Shown here one piece after another: positions 19,479 to 28,882 of a stretch of 64,000 nucleotides of DNA. Under the pieces are notes generated by a model. The model worked only from the letters and a program-made list of their open reading frames with translations. It ran no database searches and was not told the origin of the DNA. Made by a program: the position numbers and the translations under genes. Every line of letters begins with the position of its first letter. The first letter of the stretch is position 1. Source of the stretch: Nitrosomonas aestuarii (GTDB taxonomy: Bacteria; Pseudomonadota; Gammaproteobacteria; Burkholderiales; Nitrosomonadaceae); NCBI RefSeq assembly GCF_003046585.1, contig NZ_QAAE01000002.1, positions 124,001 to 188,000 on the forward strand. Reading direction: 5' to 3'.

Positions 19479-20849
19479 CTATCCGTGTAAAACACTACAT
19501 TGATCAGCAAAACGCACAGCATTGCCGCCGTTGTTTTTAACTCCATACATCGCTTCGTCCGCTAAGCGCAACAGCTGCTGTGCATCAGTGCCGTGACACG
19601 GAAACAAGGCTACGCCAATACTCGGAAATATATGTTGCTGGCTATTGATCAGCATAAATGGCAACTGTAGTGCCAGTCGGATTTTTTCTGCTATCTGAGC
19701 AACAACATTATCACCATCTATATGTTCCAGCAGAATGACAAATTCGTCACCCCCGAAACGGGCGACAGTATCTGTCTCCCGTAGGCACGCCTTAATACGC
19801 TGTGCTGCCAGCTGCAATAATTTGTCTCCTTCGCTGTGACCGCATTCATCATTCACCAGTTTGAACTTATCCAGATCAAGGTACAATAAAGCAAATTTAT
19901 CTGGCTCCCGTCGGGTCCGCGCCAGTGCGGACTGCATACGATCATGAAATAGCACGCGATTTGGTAAACCAGTTAAACTATCATACAACGCCAGATACTC
20001 TAACCGTGCCATCATTCGTTTGCGTTCTATTGCCAATGCAACCTGGGTTGAAACAAATTCCAGCATGTTAATCTCTGCGCTGTTGTAAATAATTTTATTG
20101 GTATGATGCAAAACCAAAGCACCGATTACCGCCTGATGTGACTTCAACGGCACCCCCAGCCAGTTAAGTCCAGAGCCATCGGCCTCTGCCGCTATTGTTC
20201 GAAATACAGGCGGTTGACATGCAGGATTATCTTCCATCACTAACAAGGCTTCACCTCGGCGGATCACCTCTCTGCACAATTGCGTCATATTGATATCGTC
20301 GCTAGCTGGTTCTATAGTACTGTAAGGAAAGTGAGGCATACTATGCCCATTGTCTTGTAGTGCAATGGCAAAATGCTGTGCCGGCATCAAACGAACAATA
20401 ATATGGTGGATACTGCGGTACAGTGCAAATAAATCTTCGGTCGCGAAGGCAGCCTCAGATATTGCATATAAAGCTTCCTGCCGTGCCTCAACTTGTTTTC
20501 TTCTGGTAATATCCCGCGCCACTGCAACCCGGCACTGATGAGCTTGTGACCATCTCGCCGACCAGAGCAAATGTACTATCTGTCCATTTTTACGAATGTA
20601 TCGATTCTCAAAATCAACCTTGATGACACCGGTGTTTATTTCGCTGGCCACTTGCAAAGTATGTTCCCGATCATCCGGATGTACCAGTTCAATCATCGGC
20701 CGCCCCAACATCTCAGATGGCGTGTAACCGAAAATCCGTTCAGCTCCTTCACTGACAAATTCAAAACAACCGTGCTCATTTACCACGCAAATGGCATCCA
20801 GCAGTAAATCAATATAATTACTCAGTACTTCGTAGCTATCAGTGTTCAT
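19479..20849 (-). CDS. Diguanylate cyclase with PAS and GAF sensor domains
   Basis: Soluble c-di-GMP synthase of 456 residues. Domains in order: PAS with PAC (about residues 10-125, FGYTPSEMLGR and VHPDDRE), GAF (about 135-285) and GGDEF (about 295-450). The active-site GGDEF is intact in ARFGGDEFV. An inhibitory I-site RETD sits five residues before it, so the enzyme is predicted active and product-inhibited. No EAL domain follows. No transmembrane segment is seen, so it senses a cytoplasmic signal. It stands alone. Confidence 0.93.
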   Translation of the reverse strand: MNTDSYEVLSNYIDLLLDAICVVNEHGCFEFVSEGAERIFGYTPSEMLGRPMIELVHPDDREHTLQVASEINTGVIKVDFENRYIRKNGQIVHLLWSARWSQAHQCRVAVARDITRRKQVEARQEALYAISEAAFATEDLFALYRSIHHIIVRLMPAQHFAIALQDNGHSMPHFPYSTIEPASDDINMTQLCREVIRRGEALLVMEDNPACQPPVFRTIAAEADGSGLNWLGVPLKSHQAVIGALVLHHTNKIIYNSAEINMLEFVSTQVALAIERKRMMARLEYLALYDSLTGLPNRVLFHDRMQSALARTRREPDKFALLYLDLDKFKLVNDECGHSEGDKLLQLAAQRIKACLRETDTVARFGGDEFVILLEHIDGDNVVAQIAEKIRLALQLPFMLINSQQHIFPSIGVALFPCHGTDAQQLLRLADEAMYGVKNNGGNAVRFADQCSVLHG

Positions 20850-21112
20850 AATGTGGGTGGTGCTTTGCAGCAGAGATGACTTGAATATTTTAATCTAAAA
20901 AATGTATGCTCGGTGATTATCAAAATATAGGGCTGCATTCGAACAAAGCCAGCTAGTTAATTTTTTGGAAAATACTGAAGGAATCCTGGAGATCTAACAC
21001 TTAATTTCGGTGATAGATAAGTAATGTGTCACCTGAATTTCTCTATCATTTTTTCGACTTATCCGCAACTGCATAGTAAGCTACACAACAATTCCTTTCC
21101 GAAACCTCATAC
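20850..21112. other. Divergent intergenic region between the GGDEF gene and fhs
   Basis: AT-rich spacer that must carry both promoters. No operator or riboswitch was recognised. Confidence 0.4.
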
Positions 21113-22738
21113 ATGCATCATATACTTAATATCGCAGAAACAATGGGCCTGCAACCCGATGCACTGATGTGTTATGGCGTGCATATGGCCAAACTTCAAC
21201 TGCATGCTTTACCCGACAAAGAAACCAAACCGACAGGAAAAATTATCCTGGTATCAGCAATCAATCCAACCCGCAGCGGCGAAGGAAAAACCACTGTTGC
21301 TATAGGCCTGGCTCAGGGCCTGGCCCGTATCGGCAAAAAAACAGCGCTTGCACTGCGCGAGCCTTCTCTGGGCCCCATTTTCGGTGTCAAGGGAGGTGGC
21401 ACGGGCGGCGGTCGCTGTCAGCTTGAACCCGCCTCCCGCATCAACATGCATTTCACCGGGGACATGCATGCCATCGGCGCTGCGCACAATCTGCTGGCTG
21501 CACTGCTGGATAATGCGATTCATTTTCGCAGCGAACTGGATCTGGAGCATCGTCAGATTTTCTGGCGCCGTGTCTTGGATGTCAATGATCGCGCGTTGCG
21601 CCAGACCGTCACTGGACTGGGAGGAAGGCTTAATGGCGTGCCGCGTGAAACCGGTTTTGATATCACTGCCGCTTCGGAAATCATGGCCATTCTCTGCCTA
21701 AGTGAAGATATAGCTGATCTGAGATCCCGGCTGGGACGTATTCTGGTTGGCTTCAACCGTTCAGAAGAACCGGTCACGGCGCAAAGCCTGCAGGCGACAG
21801 GCGCAATGTCGGCGCTGCTGCACGATGCCATTCTGCCGAATCTGGTGCAATCCACCGAAGGCGTTCCCGCTTTTGTCCATGGTGGACCGTTTGGCAATAT
21901 CGCGCATGGCTGTAACAGCGTGGTAGCCACCCGCGCCGCAGCCACTTTCGCAGACTACGCGGTGACAGAAGCTGGCTTTGGCTTTGATCTGGGCGCGGAA
22001 AAATTCTTTGATCTGAAATGCCGCGGCTCCGGCCTGTGGCCCACTGCTGTGATGCTGGTGGTAACCGTACGCGCCTTACGAATACACGGTGGCGGAAATT
22101 CCGTCCATTCTGGCAATACCGATGAAATCGAGCGCGGACTGAAACATCTCGGCCACCATATTCACAGTGTGCAGGCATTTGGCTTTGAACCGGTCATTGC
22201 GATTAATTGCTTTGCCGGTGACAGTGAGCACGAGCTGGCTGTCATAGAACAGTGGTGTAACAAGCGTGGACTGAATGCAGCGCGTTTTACCGGATTCACT
22301 GATGGCGGTGCCGGCGCAGAAAATCTGGCGCATGCTGTCATCGACGCTACTGCACAACCGGCATCTGCAGTTCGCTACCTTTATGATTTGGAATCTTCTC
22401 CTGAAGCGAAAATTACCGCTGTCGCACGTACGATTTACGGCGCCAGTGAAGTCGTATTCAGCAGAACCGCCAGAAAAGATCTCGAACGCATCAGCGCACT
22501 GGGTTACGACCAGCTTCCAGTCTGTATCGCCAAAACCCATCTGTCACTCAGTGATAATCCTGCGCTGGTGGGTCATCCGCGAGGATTCGCACTCCCGGTT
22601 GAATCAGTGCGCATTGCCGCCGGCGCTGGTTATCTGCTGGTGATGACCGGTGATATCGTTACCATGCCCGGCTTGCCGCGTGAACCGGCTGCATATCGTA
22701 TCGATCTGACCGGTGATGGGGAAATTACCGGGCTTTGA
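21113..22738 (+). CDS. fhs: Formate-tetrahydrofolate ligase
   Basis: Catalyses ATP-dependent formation of 10-formyl-tetrahydrofolate from formate. The ATP-binding loop SAINPTRSGEGKTTV lies near residues 49-63. The REPSLGPIFGVKGG segment near 84 and VHGGPFGNIAHG near 257 are hallmark sequences. GDIVTMPGLPREP is at the C-terminus. It is 541 residues, slightly short of the usual 555, and no key motif is missing. It supplies C1 units and fits with the serine-cycle-like enzymes elsewhere in the window. It is a single gene. Confidence 0.96.
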   Translation: MHHILNIAETMGLQPDALMCYGVHMAKLQLHALPDKETKPTGKIILVSAINPTRSGEGKTTVAIGLAQGLARIGKKTALALREPSLGPIFGVKGGGTGGGRCQLEPASRINMHFTGDMHAIGAAHNLLAALLDNAIHFRSELDLEHRQIFWRRVLDVNDRALRQTVTGLGGRLNGVPRETGFDITAASEIMAILCLSEDIADLRSRLGRILVGFNRSEEPVTAQSLQATGAMSALLHDAILPNLVQSTEGVPAFVHGGPFGNIAHGCNSVVATRAAATFADYAVTEAGFGFDLGAEKFFDLKCRGSGLWPTAVMLVVTVRALRIHGGGNSVHSGNTDEIERGLKHLGHHIHSVQAFGFEPVIAINCFAGDSEHELAVIEQWCNKRGLNAARFTGFTDGGAGAENLAHAVIDATAQPASAVRYLYDLESSPEAKITAVARTIYGASEVVFSRTARKDLERISALGYDQLPVCIAKTHLSLSDNPALVGHPRGFALPVESVRIAAGAGYLLVMTGDIVTMPGLPREPAAYRIDLTGDGEITGL

Positions 22739-23037
22739 CAAGCAGCCCAGGCAACCTTAAAGGAATTTGGTGTGATTCGGATGACAAAGTGCAAAACGGA
22801 CCGGATAGGTTAGTTGTCTGTCTAATATGCGTGTTTGAGATGGCTTGTATGGGCAAACTTTTCTTTGCCAAGATAAGTGCAGCAACATGTGCAATCCGGT
22901 AAAAATATCAGTGAAATTTCACGCGCGCAAAGACCCGCCGCTTTCCCGTTATTCATCTAAAATGGTATCATCACACGAGTACCACATGACGCGCTCGCTT
23001 CATCAGTAAAACGTGCGCCCTGCTGCAAAAACAAAAC

Positions 23038-23763
23038 CTACCACATATTCCGCACAGTATTTTTTTCCACTTCAATCTCAGGACCCGTCAGTTTATCCCA
23101 AAGCAGGATGCCCGCGCGTTGTTCGACATGGGCGGTTGTAACTCGGTAATCGGCCAGGTCATCGCTCAAGTCGGCATTTTCCATTTCAAACGCCCACATT
23201 TTAAGTCGGCCACTTTTTTCCTCGGTTAATATGCATTTGAAAAAATGGCTTGGCACAGGAATACGGATGCCGTTTTCGTCATTCTCCCCGATCATATGGA
23301 TTGACGCATAAAAATCGAAAATGGGTCCGGTGATCACATAAGTTTCCAGCACATTTTCTGTCAGATCCAATTTACGCACGGCATGCTCAAGTGCCCGCCA
23401 TTTTTTCCGGTTAAATTGAGGGGCCTGCGGTGACATATTGGATAACAAAAACGTTTCACTGTTTTGGATTACTTCATCATCCATGTTATCACTGGCCACC
23501 AGATGGCCGCGATCAAATCCGCTATTTCTATAATCGCTCAAATCCGCTCTGAATCTTTTCGGAACTCGAAAGTCCGGCCTGAAATTATTTTGGCGTTGCA
23601 CTTCGCCCATTATTTTTTTATCGGGATCGACAATTTCGAGCGCCCACTTCGCCTGCCTGAAATAATACGAATAACCCGTCACGTAAAATCGATTGATTAA
23701 AATATGGTCGGCAGCAGGACAGCCATATCGGGTTTCCGGTTTTAAAGAAAAAACATCAGGCAT
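23038..23763 (-). CDS. DNA/RNA non-specific endonuclease, NUC1 type
   Basis: A 241-residue nuclease of the beta-beta-alpha-metal family. The catalytic motif DRGHLVAS near residue 82 supplies the general-base His. The downstream NMSPQ..FNRKKWRALE segment near 108-125 has the Asn that binds magnesium. Unlike NucA and most secreted members, it has no N-terminal signal peptide, and the family domain fills the protein. It is therefore predicted to be cytoplasmic or exported by another route. No inhibitor gene such as nuiA is adjacent. Confidence 0.88.
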   Translation of the reverse strand: MPDVFSLKPETRYGCPAADHILINRFYVTGYSYYFRQAKWALEIVDPDKKIMGEVQRQNNFRPDFRVPKRFRADLSDYRNSGFDRGHLVASDNMDDEVIQNSETFLLSNMSPQAPQFNRKKWRALEHAVRKLDLTENVLETYVITGPIFDFYASIHMIGENDENGIRIPVPSHFFKCILTEEKSGRLKMWAFEMENADLSDDLADYRVTTAHVEQRAGILLWDKLTGPEIEVEKNTVRNMW

Positions 23764-23841
23764 AGTACGCTCATATTATCTGTAATCACTGTTAATCAAA
23801 TACAAACCGACGCAAAAATATCATACGACAATTTTCTCCAT

Positions 23842-24327
23842 CTACCAGAATAGCTGCCTGAAATAACATGTCGGACAATATCGATAATAATTGTCGCGGT
23901 ATGCAATCGGCCATAGATGAATTGCAGTGGCTTCAATCAACGGCAAACTTGTATTCCCATAACTTGCTGAAACTTCAGTTTTCCCCGCGACAGATCCAAC
24001 CACTACAACCTCTCTGCTAGCGGCATAGTTCTCCGGATCAAGTGTTTCAGAACTTTTAACGATAAAATATCCCGCACTGGGCTTATCAATCTCTGGTCGG
24101 CCGTAATAATCCAATGGGTAAAACATAACTTGCATCAAACTAGCATTTTGTTCATGATTGACATTGATGATAACCCCACCCCATTGCACCAGCGTATCTT
24201 TATAACTTTGTGTGTTTTCACTGACCTGAGCATAAGAAACTTCCCTGATGCCTTCAATCTCGAAAGCAGGCGGCATGGCGGAACAGGCACCGAGCAACAA
24301 GCTGATTAATAATAGACAAAATCTCAT
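23842..24327 (-). CDS. Slp family outer membrane lipoprotein
   Basis: 161 residues. The signal ends at lipobox LLGAC near residue 15. The family core is clear: QWGGVIINVNHEQNASLMQV near residue 48, YPLDYYGRP near 71 and the GYFIVKS segment near 86, then HLWP. Slp proteins are starvation-inducible outer-membrane lipoproteins. The tail holds two extra cysteines (CPTC), which is unusual. Single gene. Confidence 0.9.
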   Translation of the reverse strand: MRFCLLLISLLLGACSAMPPAFEIEGIREVSYAQVSENTQSYKDTLVQWGGVIINVNHEQNASLMQVMFYPLDYYGRPEIDKPSAGYFIVKSSETLDPENYAASREVVVVGSVAGKTEVSASYGNTSLPLIEATAIHLWPIAYRDNYYRYCPTCYFRQLFW

Positions 24328-24735
24328 TTTCTACCAAACCCTATCAATGAACATCCAGAATTTACCGCCAGTCAACAACGCAGGATTTATTATATTTGTT
24401 GGCAACATTGTAAATATCCCGTAGCTAACAAGGTGAATTATCTATGGTAATTCAGTATACTCTGCAATAATGCCACATAACATGTTGATGTGTCTGAAAT
24501 GGAAATCTTTCATTGTTGATTACACCGTTTTTCTGGTAATTTTCCCATCTTATCTTGAGTAACAGCTTCGAAATGCAATAGTTCCTGCGTATGTTGACTG
24601 AATAAAAATTAATAATAAATTTTTATTCATCTATTCGGTGACACGTGATAACAAATATGTATTAAAACCACGAATTAAACACTAGATTCCTTATTGGATG
24701 ACAGGCAAAAATAAGACAATTGAGGAATGAATCTT
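24328..24735. other. Intergenic spacer upstream of the MDR-tdh-kbl operon
   Basis: AT-rich noncoding stretch that must carry the operon promoter. Nothing specific is seen. Confidence 0.4.
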
Positions 24736-25737
24736 ATGCAAGCAATTTATTTCGACAAAGGGGGCGCATCGGATGTATTGCGATACGGCGATGTCGACAC
24801 ACCCCTTCACTGTAGCGATAAACAGGTGCTGGTCCGTATCAAAGCCGCCGGAATCAATCCAATCGATTGCAAAATACGCGCGGCGCCCGATCGTTTTCCG
24901 GTCACTTTTCCGGCAATACCGGGTTGTGACGGTGCCGGCATAGTGGAAGCTGTCGGCCTGCAGGTACAGAATTTCAAACCGGGGGACGCAGTTTATTTTT
25001 CACAACCCGGTTTCAATCAGCGCCAGGGCACTTACGCCGAATATGTGCTGGTAGACGCGGGATTGCTTGCAAAAAAACCGTTATCACTTTCCTTTGAACA
25101 GGCTGCCGCGGCGCCACTGATTTTGATTACCGCATGGGAGGCGTTGCATGACCGCGCGCGTATATCTTCCGGTCAGACAGTATTAATTCATGCGGGTGCG
25201 GGTGGTGTCGGTCATGTGGCAATTCAACTGGCCAAACTGGCCGGTGCCAATGTGATCACGACGGTCAGTAGCGAGATAAAAGCCATCTTTGCAAAAAAAC
25301 TGGGCGCTGACAAGACGATTAACTACAAAACACAGGATGTGATTGAGGAAGTCATGCATCTTACTGCTGGCAAAGGCGTTGATATTGCGTTTGATACCGT
25401 AGGGCCGTCAGTGCTGCAAAGCTGCTTCAGTTGTGTAAAAACTTACGGTGATGTGGTGACAATTCTGCAACCAGCCGCTGACACCAACTGGAGCGATGCA
25501 CGCATCCGCAATGTACGATTCAGTCTTGAACTGATGTTAACACCGGTTATGCTCGAACTTGAAGATGCAAAGCAACATCAGGGCGAGATCCTGCAGCGTT
25601 GCACCGCACTGATTGATGAGCGCAAGCTGGCTATCGAGGTTGCCCAAACATTCAGTTTGTCAGAAGCGGCGGCTGCACAGGATATGCTTGAGCAGCAGCA
25701 TGTGCCGGGCAAATTAGTTTTAACTGTCGACAAGTAA
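24736..25737 (+). CDS. Zinc-independent quinone oxidoreductase-like protein (MDR family)
   Basis: Medium-chain dehydrogenase/reductase of 333 residues. The GroES-like domain comes first (AAGINPIDCKIR near residue 38, GCDGAGIVEAVG near 65). The NADPH-binding Rossmann fold has GAGGVGHVAIQLAK near 155. The structural and catalytic zinc cysteines of alcohol dehydrogenases are absent, as in NADPH:quinone reductases. The ATG at 24736 is preferred over 24727 because GAGGA lies eight bases before it. It is the first gene of an operon with the threonine dehydrogenase (zero-base gap) and KBL genes. Confidence 0.88.
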   Translation: MQAIYFDKGGASDVLRYGDVDTPLHCSDKQVLVRIKAAGINPIDCKIRAAPDRFPVTFPAIPGCDGAGIVEAVGLQVQNFKPGDAVYFSQPGFNQRQGTYAEYVLVDAGLLAKKPLSLSFEQAAAAPLILITAWEALHDRARISSGQTVLIHAGAGGVGHVAIQLAKLAGANVITTVSSEIKAIFAKKLGADKTINYKTQDVIEEVMHLTAGKGVDIAFDTVGPSVLQSCFSCVKTYGDVVTILQPAADTNWSDARIRNVRFSLELMLTPVMLELEDAKQHQGEILQRCTALIDERKLAIEVAQTFSLSEAAAAQDMLEQQHVPGKLVLTVDK

Positions 25738-26712
25738 ATGCATATGGAACGCATTCTGATAACCGGCGCAACCGGACAGATCGGCTCTGAACTGGTACCC
25801 GCATTGCGTGATCGCTACGGAAAGAGTCATGTCATTGCGGCCGGACACAAAACAAAACCGCCACAAAACCTTGTAGAAGAAGGCCCTTATACTTCACTGG
25901 ATATAACTGACATAACAGCTATCGAGTCCGTGGTGCGCGAATACCGGATCGATACCATTTTTCATCTCGCAGCATTGTTGTCAGCTGTATCAGAAAAAAA
26001 CCCGCAACTGGCCTGGAAGGTCAATATGGATGGTTTGTACAACGTACTGGAGGTTAGCAGGAAAAATTGTTGCGCTGTTTTTTTCCCAAGCTCCATAGGC
26101 GCATTCGGGCCAGATACACCGCGTGACAATACCCCTCAGGACACCGTGCAGCATCCGAACACCCTGTACGGCATCTGCAAAGTGTCCGGCGAGTTGTTAT
26201 GCAATTATTATTTTTCCCGTTTTGGTGTGGATACCCGCGGCGTTCGCTATCCCGGCCTGATTTCATATGAGACACTGCCGGGTGGCGGCACGACCGACTA
26301 CGCGGTGGAAATTTTTTATCACGCCATTCAGGAAAGAAAATATGACTGTTTCTTAAAACAGGGAACTTATCTGGACATGATGTACATGCCGGATGCTGTG
26401 CGCGCCGCCATTGAACTGATGGAAATCGATGCAAAACGGTTAAAACACCGTAACGCGTTTAATATCACCGCAATGAGTTTCTCACCCGATGAATTAGCAA
26501 CAAGTATTCAGAGACACATTCCCGATTTTTCAATGCGCTATGCAGTGGATCCCGTGCGTCAGGCCATTGCAGATTCTTGGCCGCGCCATATGAATGATCT
26601 TGCTGCAAGGGAACAATGGGGATGGCAACCGCAATTTGATCTGGAGCGGATGACTAAAGATATGCTCGACCGCTTGACAGCAAAACTGGCGCAATCATCT
26701 GGAACTGTTTAA
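25738..26712 (+). CDS. L-threonine 3-dehydrogenase, SDR type
   Basis: Oxidises threonine to 2-amino-3-oxobutyrate with NAD. Residues 5-14 hold the Rossmann loop ITGATGQIGSE. The active-site YxxxK appears as YGICK near residue 143 with the Ser in FFPSSIGAFGP. The GVRYPGLISYETLPGGGTTDYA stretch is typical of the short-chain (non-zinc) threonine dehydrogenases. The start directly abuts the previous gene. The next gene, 12 bases downstream, encodes the enzyme that consumes its product. Confidence 0.9.
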   Translation: MHMERILITGATGQIGSELVPALRDRYGKSHVIAAGHKTKPPQNLVEEGPYTSLDITDITAIESVVREYRIDTIFHLAALLSAVSEKNPQLAWKVNMDGLYNVLEVSRKNCCAVFFPSSIGAFGPDTPRDNTPQDTVQHPNTLYGICKVSGELLCNYYFSRFGVDTRGVRYPGLISYETLPGGGTTDYAVEIFYHAIQERKYDCFLKQGTYLDMMYMPDAVRAAIELMEIDAKRLKHRNAFNITAMSFSPDELATSIQRHIPDFSMRYAVDPVRQAIADSWPRHMNDLAAREQWGWQPQFDLERMTKDMLDRLTAKLAQSSGTV

Positions 26713-26724
26713 TGAGGTAATCAC

Positions 26725-28020
26725 ATGTCACTTGAACAATTGAATGCGTACTGTACTTCAAAACTGAATGAGCTCAGTGAGAAGGGTGCTCAAAAAGGAA
26801 TAGAAAAGGTGATTACCCGAATCTTTACATCTGACTGGATCAGGCAAGGTCGATTGCCCGACGCCGAGGAAGACAAAAGCTTCGGACCACGTTATTTTCT
26901 GGCCGGAGACGAAAATGCTTATCTGCTCATGAATTCAAATTCGTATCTGGGACTATCGATGCACCCGCAAGTAATTGCAGCAGAAGAAAAAGCTGCGAAG
27001 GAATTCGGCACAGGCCCCGGTGCAGTGCGTTTTATATCAGGCACTTACGTACCCCATATCGAACTGGAAAACAGACTGGCGGCCTTTCATCAGCGTGAGT
27101 CAGCGATGATTTACAGCGCGGCATACGCAACTGTTATGGGAGTCCTGCCGCCGCTAATCGATGATAACACCCTGGTAATCAGCGACCAGCTTAATCATAA
27201 TAGCATTATCAATGCGATACGCCTGTGCCGTCCGGCACAAAAAGCAATTTATAAACATCTCGACATGGCCGAGCTTGAGCGTATTCTTCACATTTCTACT
27301 TCGAATAATTCGAAGGGAAATAAACAACAAATTAAGCGGATACTCGTCATTACCGACGGTATTTTCAGCATGCGCGGTGATCACGCACCATTGAACAAAA
27401 TCGTCGACCTCTGCCGTGAATATGAACATCATTTTGCCGATGGTATTATCACCATAGCTGATGATTCGCATGGTGTGGGCGCGTTTGGCGCGACCGGACA
27501 AGGAGTCGAGGAATACACGCATAGCAAGGTTGATATCCTGATTGCCACGCTGGGTAAAGCACTGGGTGTGAACGGCGGTTATGTCACCGCCAGCAAACCC
27601 GTGATTGATTACCTGCGCGAAACTTCACCCTTTTATATTTATTCGAATCCGATTACGCCATCCGAAGCACGGGCCGCGACAAAATCACTGGATATACTGG
27701 AAAGCAGCGAAGGACGCGAACGGCTGAAGAAACTGCGCACATTAACAAAACGGTTTGAGATCGGACTGGCCGAACTGGGTTTTGAAACCATACCCGGTGA
27801 CCACCCGGTCACACCACTGCTCGTCCGTGATACGCAAAAAACTGCACAACTGACCCGACATTTGCACAATAACAAAGTGCTGGCCACCGGATTGAATTAT
27901 CCGGTTGTTCCTCAGGGTGAAGAAGAAATCCGCTTTCAAATCAATGTCAATCATACAGTCCGGGATATCGATTACACACTTGCGGTTTTGGATAATTTCA
28001 ACATAGCGCATTATGGTTGA
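26725..28020 (+). CDS. kbl: 2-amino-3-ketobutyrate coenzyme A ligase (KBL; alpha-oxoamine synthase family)
   Basis: PLP-dependent enzyme that cleaves 2-amino-3-oxobutyrate with CoA to glycine and acetyl-CoA. The PLP lysine is in TLGKALGVNGG near residue 276. DDSHGVGAFG near 248 holds the PLP-ring-binding Asp-His. NSNSYLGLS near 70 and LNHNSII near 157 are family motifs. At 431 residues it is about 30 longer than E. coli Kbl, owing to an N-terminal extension and an insert near 190. Its placement after the threonine dehydrogenase decides the function over BioF or ALA synthase. Confidence 0.9.
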   Translation: MSLEQLNAYCTSKLNELSEKGAQKGIEKVITRIFTSDWIRQGRLPDAEEDKSFGPRYFLAGDENAYLLMNSNSYLGLSMHPQVIAAEEKAAKEFGTGPGAVRFISGTYVPHIELENRLAAFHQRESAMIYSAAYATVMGVLPPLIDDNTLVISDQLNHNSIINAIRLCRPAQKAIYKHLDMAELERILHISTSNNSKGNKQQIKRILVITDGIFSMRGDHAPLNKIVDLCREYEHHFADGIITIADDSHGVGAFGATGQGVEEYTHSKVDILIATLGKALGVNGGYVTASKPVIDYLRETSPFYIYSNPITPSEARAATKSLDILESSEGRERLKKLRTLTKRFEIGLAELGFETIPGDHPVTPLLVRDTQKTAQLTRHLHNNKVLATGLNYPVVPQGEEEIRFQINVNHTVRDIDYTLAVLDNFNIAHYG

Positions 28021-28405
28021 GAACGGCTCCGGTACCTCGTTAGCTTTTTATCACATGATTTAACAAACCAAATCTTAGTGATAGGAGCCATCTAAAAACC
28101 GCAGCTATCCGCTCAATTTTTTATTTGAGCCGTTTTCGTCTATAATAATGCGTCTAATATTGAAACCATTCCGAAATCCCAATGCCGTTCGCTGATTATT
28201 AACAGTTAACTGAGTCAGCTCGATAAATCAATCACACGCATCAACCTATAATAATTAACTGATAATATTTTCAGAAAAAGAAAGCGTGTATTTAAAAAAT
28301 GTAACCAACTTGGATTGCAGCGCACAAAATAATAATGCCTGGCGTTAGACACTGTCTAGACGTTATTTTTTCTTTTTAATACGTGCGGCAAATCAACACA
28401 GATAA
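28021..28405. other. Intergenic spacer after kbl
   Basis: Noncoding, AT-rich. A weak 6-bp hairpin GCTCAA/TTGAGC near 28111-28130 followed by TTTT could terminate kbl. The promoter of the symporter cluster should lie here. Confidence 0.35.
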
Positions 28406-28882
28406 ATGCTGTTATTTAAATTTAAGGCATGCGTGCAACATTCGCACCTCAGCCGCTTACTGTTACTACAGCTACAATTGTTTCTATTTACCGTTGCGCT
28501 ATTTTTACCGGTTAGCAGTGGCTGCACCGAGACGGTTAAATTCACAAATGACCAGTACCTGGAAAGCGATGCCGGGTATGTTTTGCTTAACTGGAATAAT
28601 CAAAAACGTATACCTGTAGAACTGCAACAAGGAAGCAAGCACACTTTTGAACAAGCCACCACACTTTATCGAGGTAGTAACAGCTCACTCATGCTCTCGG
28701 GCCTGCCAAACGGCACTTATTACTACCGCATTCGCTCGCAGACTGGTACCTGGTCAGACAAAATAACTCTGAATGTAACGCATCATTCCCTTATTAAGGC
28801 CTGGCTGTTATTTGTAATAGGTGCTTTCGTCTTTTTTAGCATCGTTTGGGTCATCATAAGAGGTGCAGCTGATGAATCATGA
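28406..28882 (+). CDS. Fn3-like extracytoplasmic protein with C-terminal membrane anchor, unknown
   Basis: 158 residues. A hydrophobic leader (about 15-38) precedes a beta-rich domain of about 85 residues. That domain has the WNN..., LSGLPNGTYYYRIR and WSDKITLNV pattern of fibronectin type III domains. A C-terminal helix (about 130-152) would anchor it to the inner membrane. Its stop overlaps the symporter start by 11 bases, so the two are translationally coupled and likely to work together. No known symporter subunit matches it. Confidence 0.65.
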   Translation: MLLFKFKACVQHSHLSRLLLLQLQLFLFTVALFLPVSSGCTETVKFTNDQYLESDAGYVLLNWNNQKRIPVELQQGSKHTFEQATTLYRGSNSSLMLSGLPNGTYYYRIRSQTGTWSDKITLNVTHHSLIKAWLLFVIGAFVFFSIVWVIIRGAADES

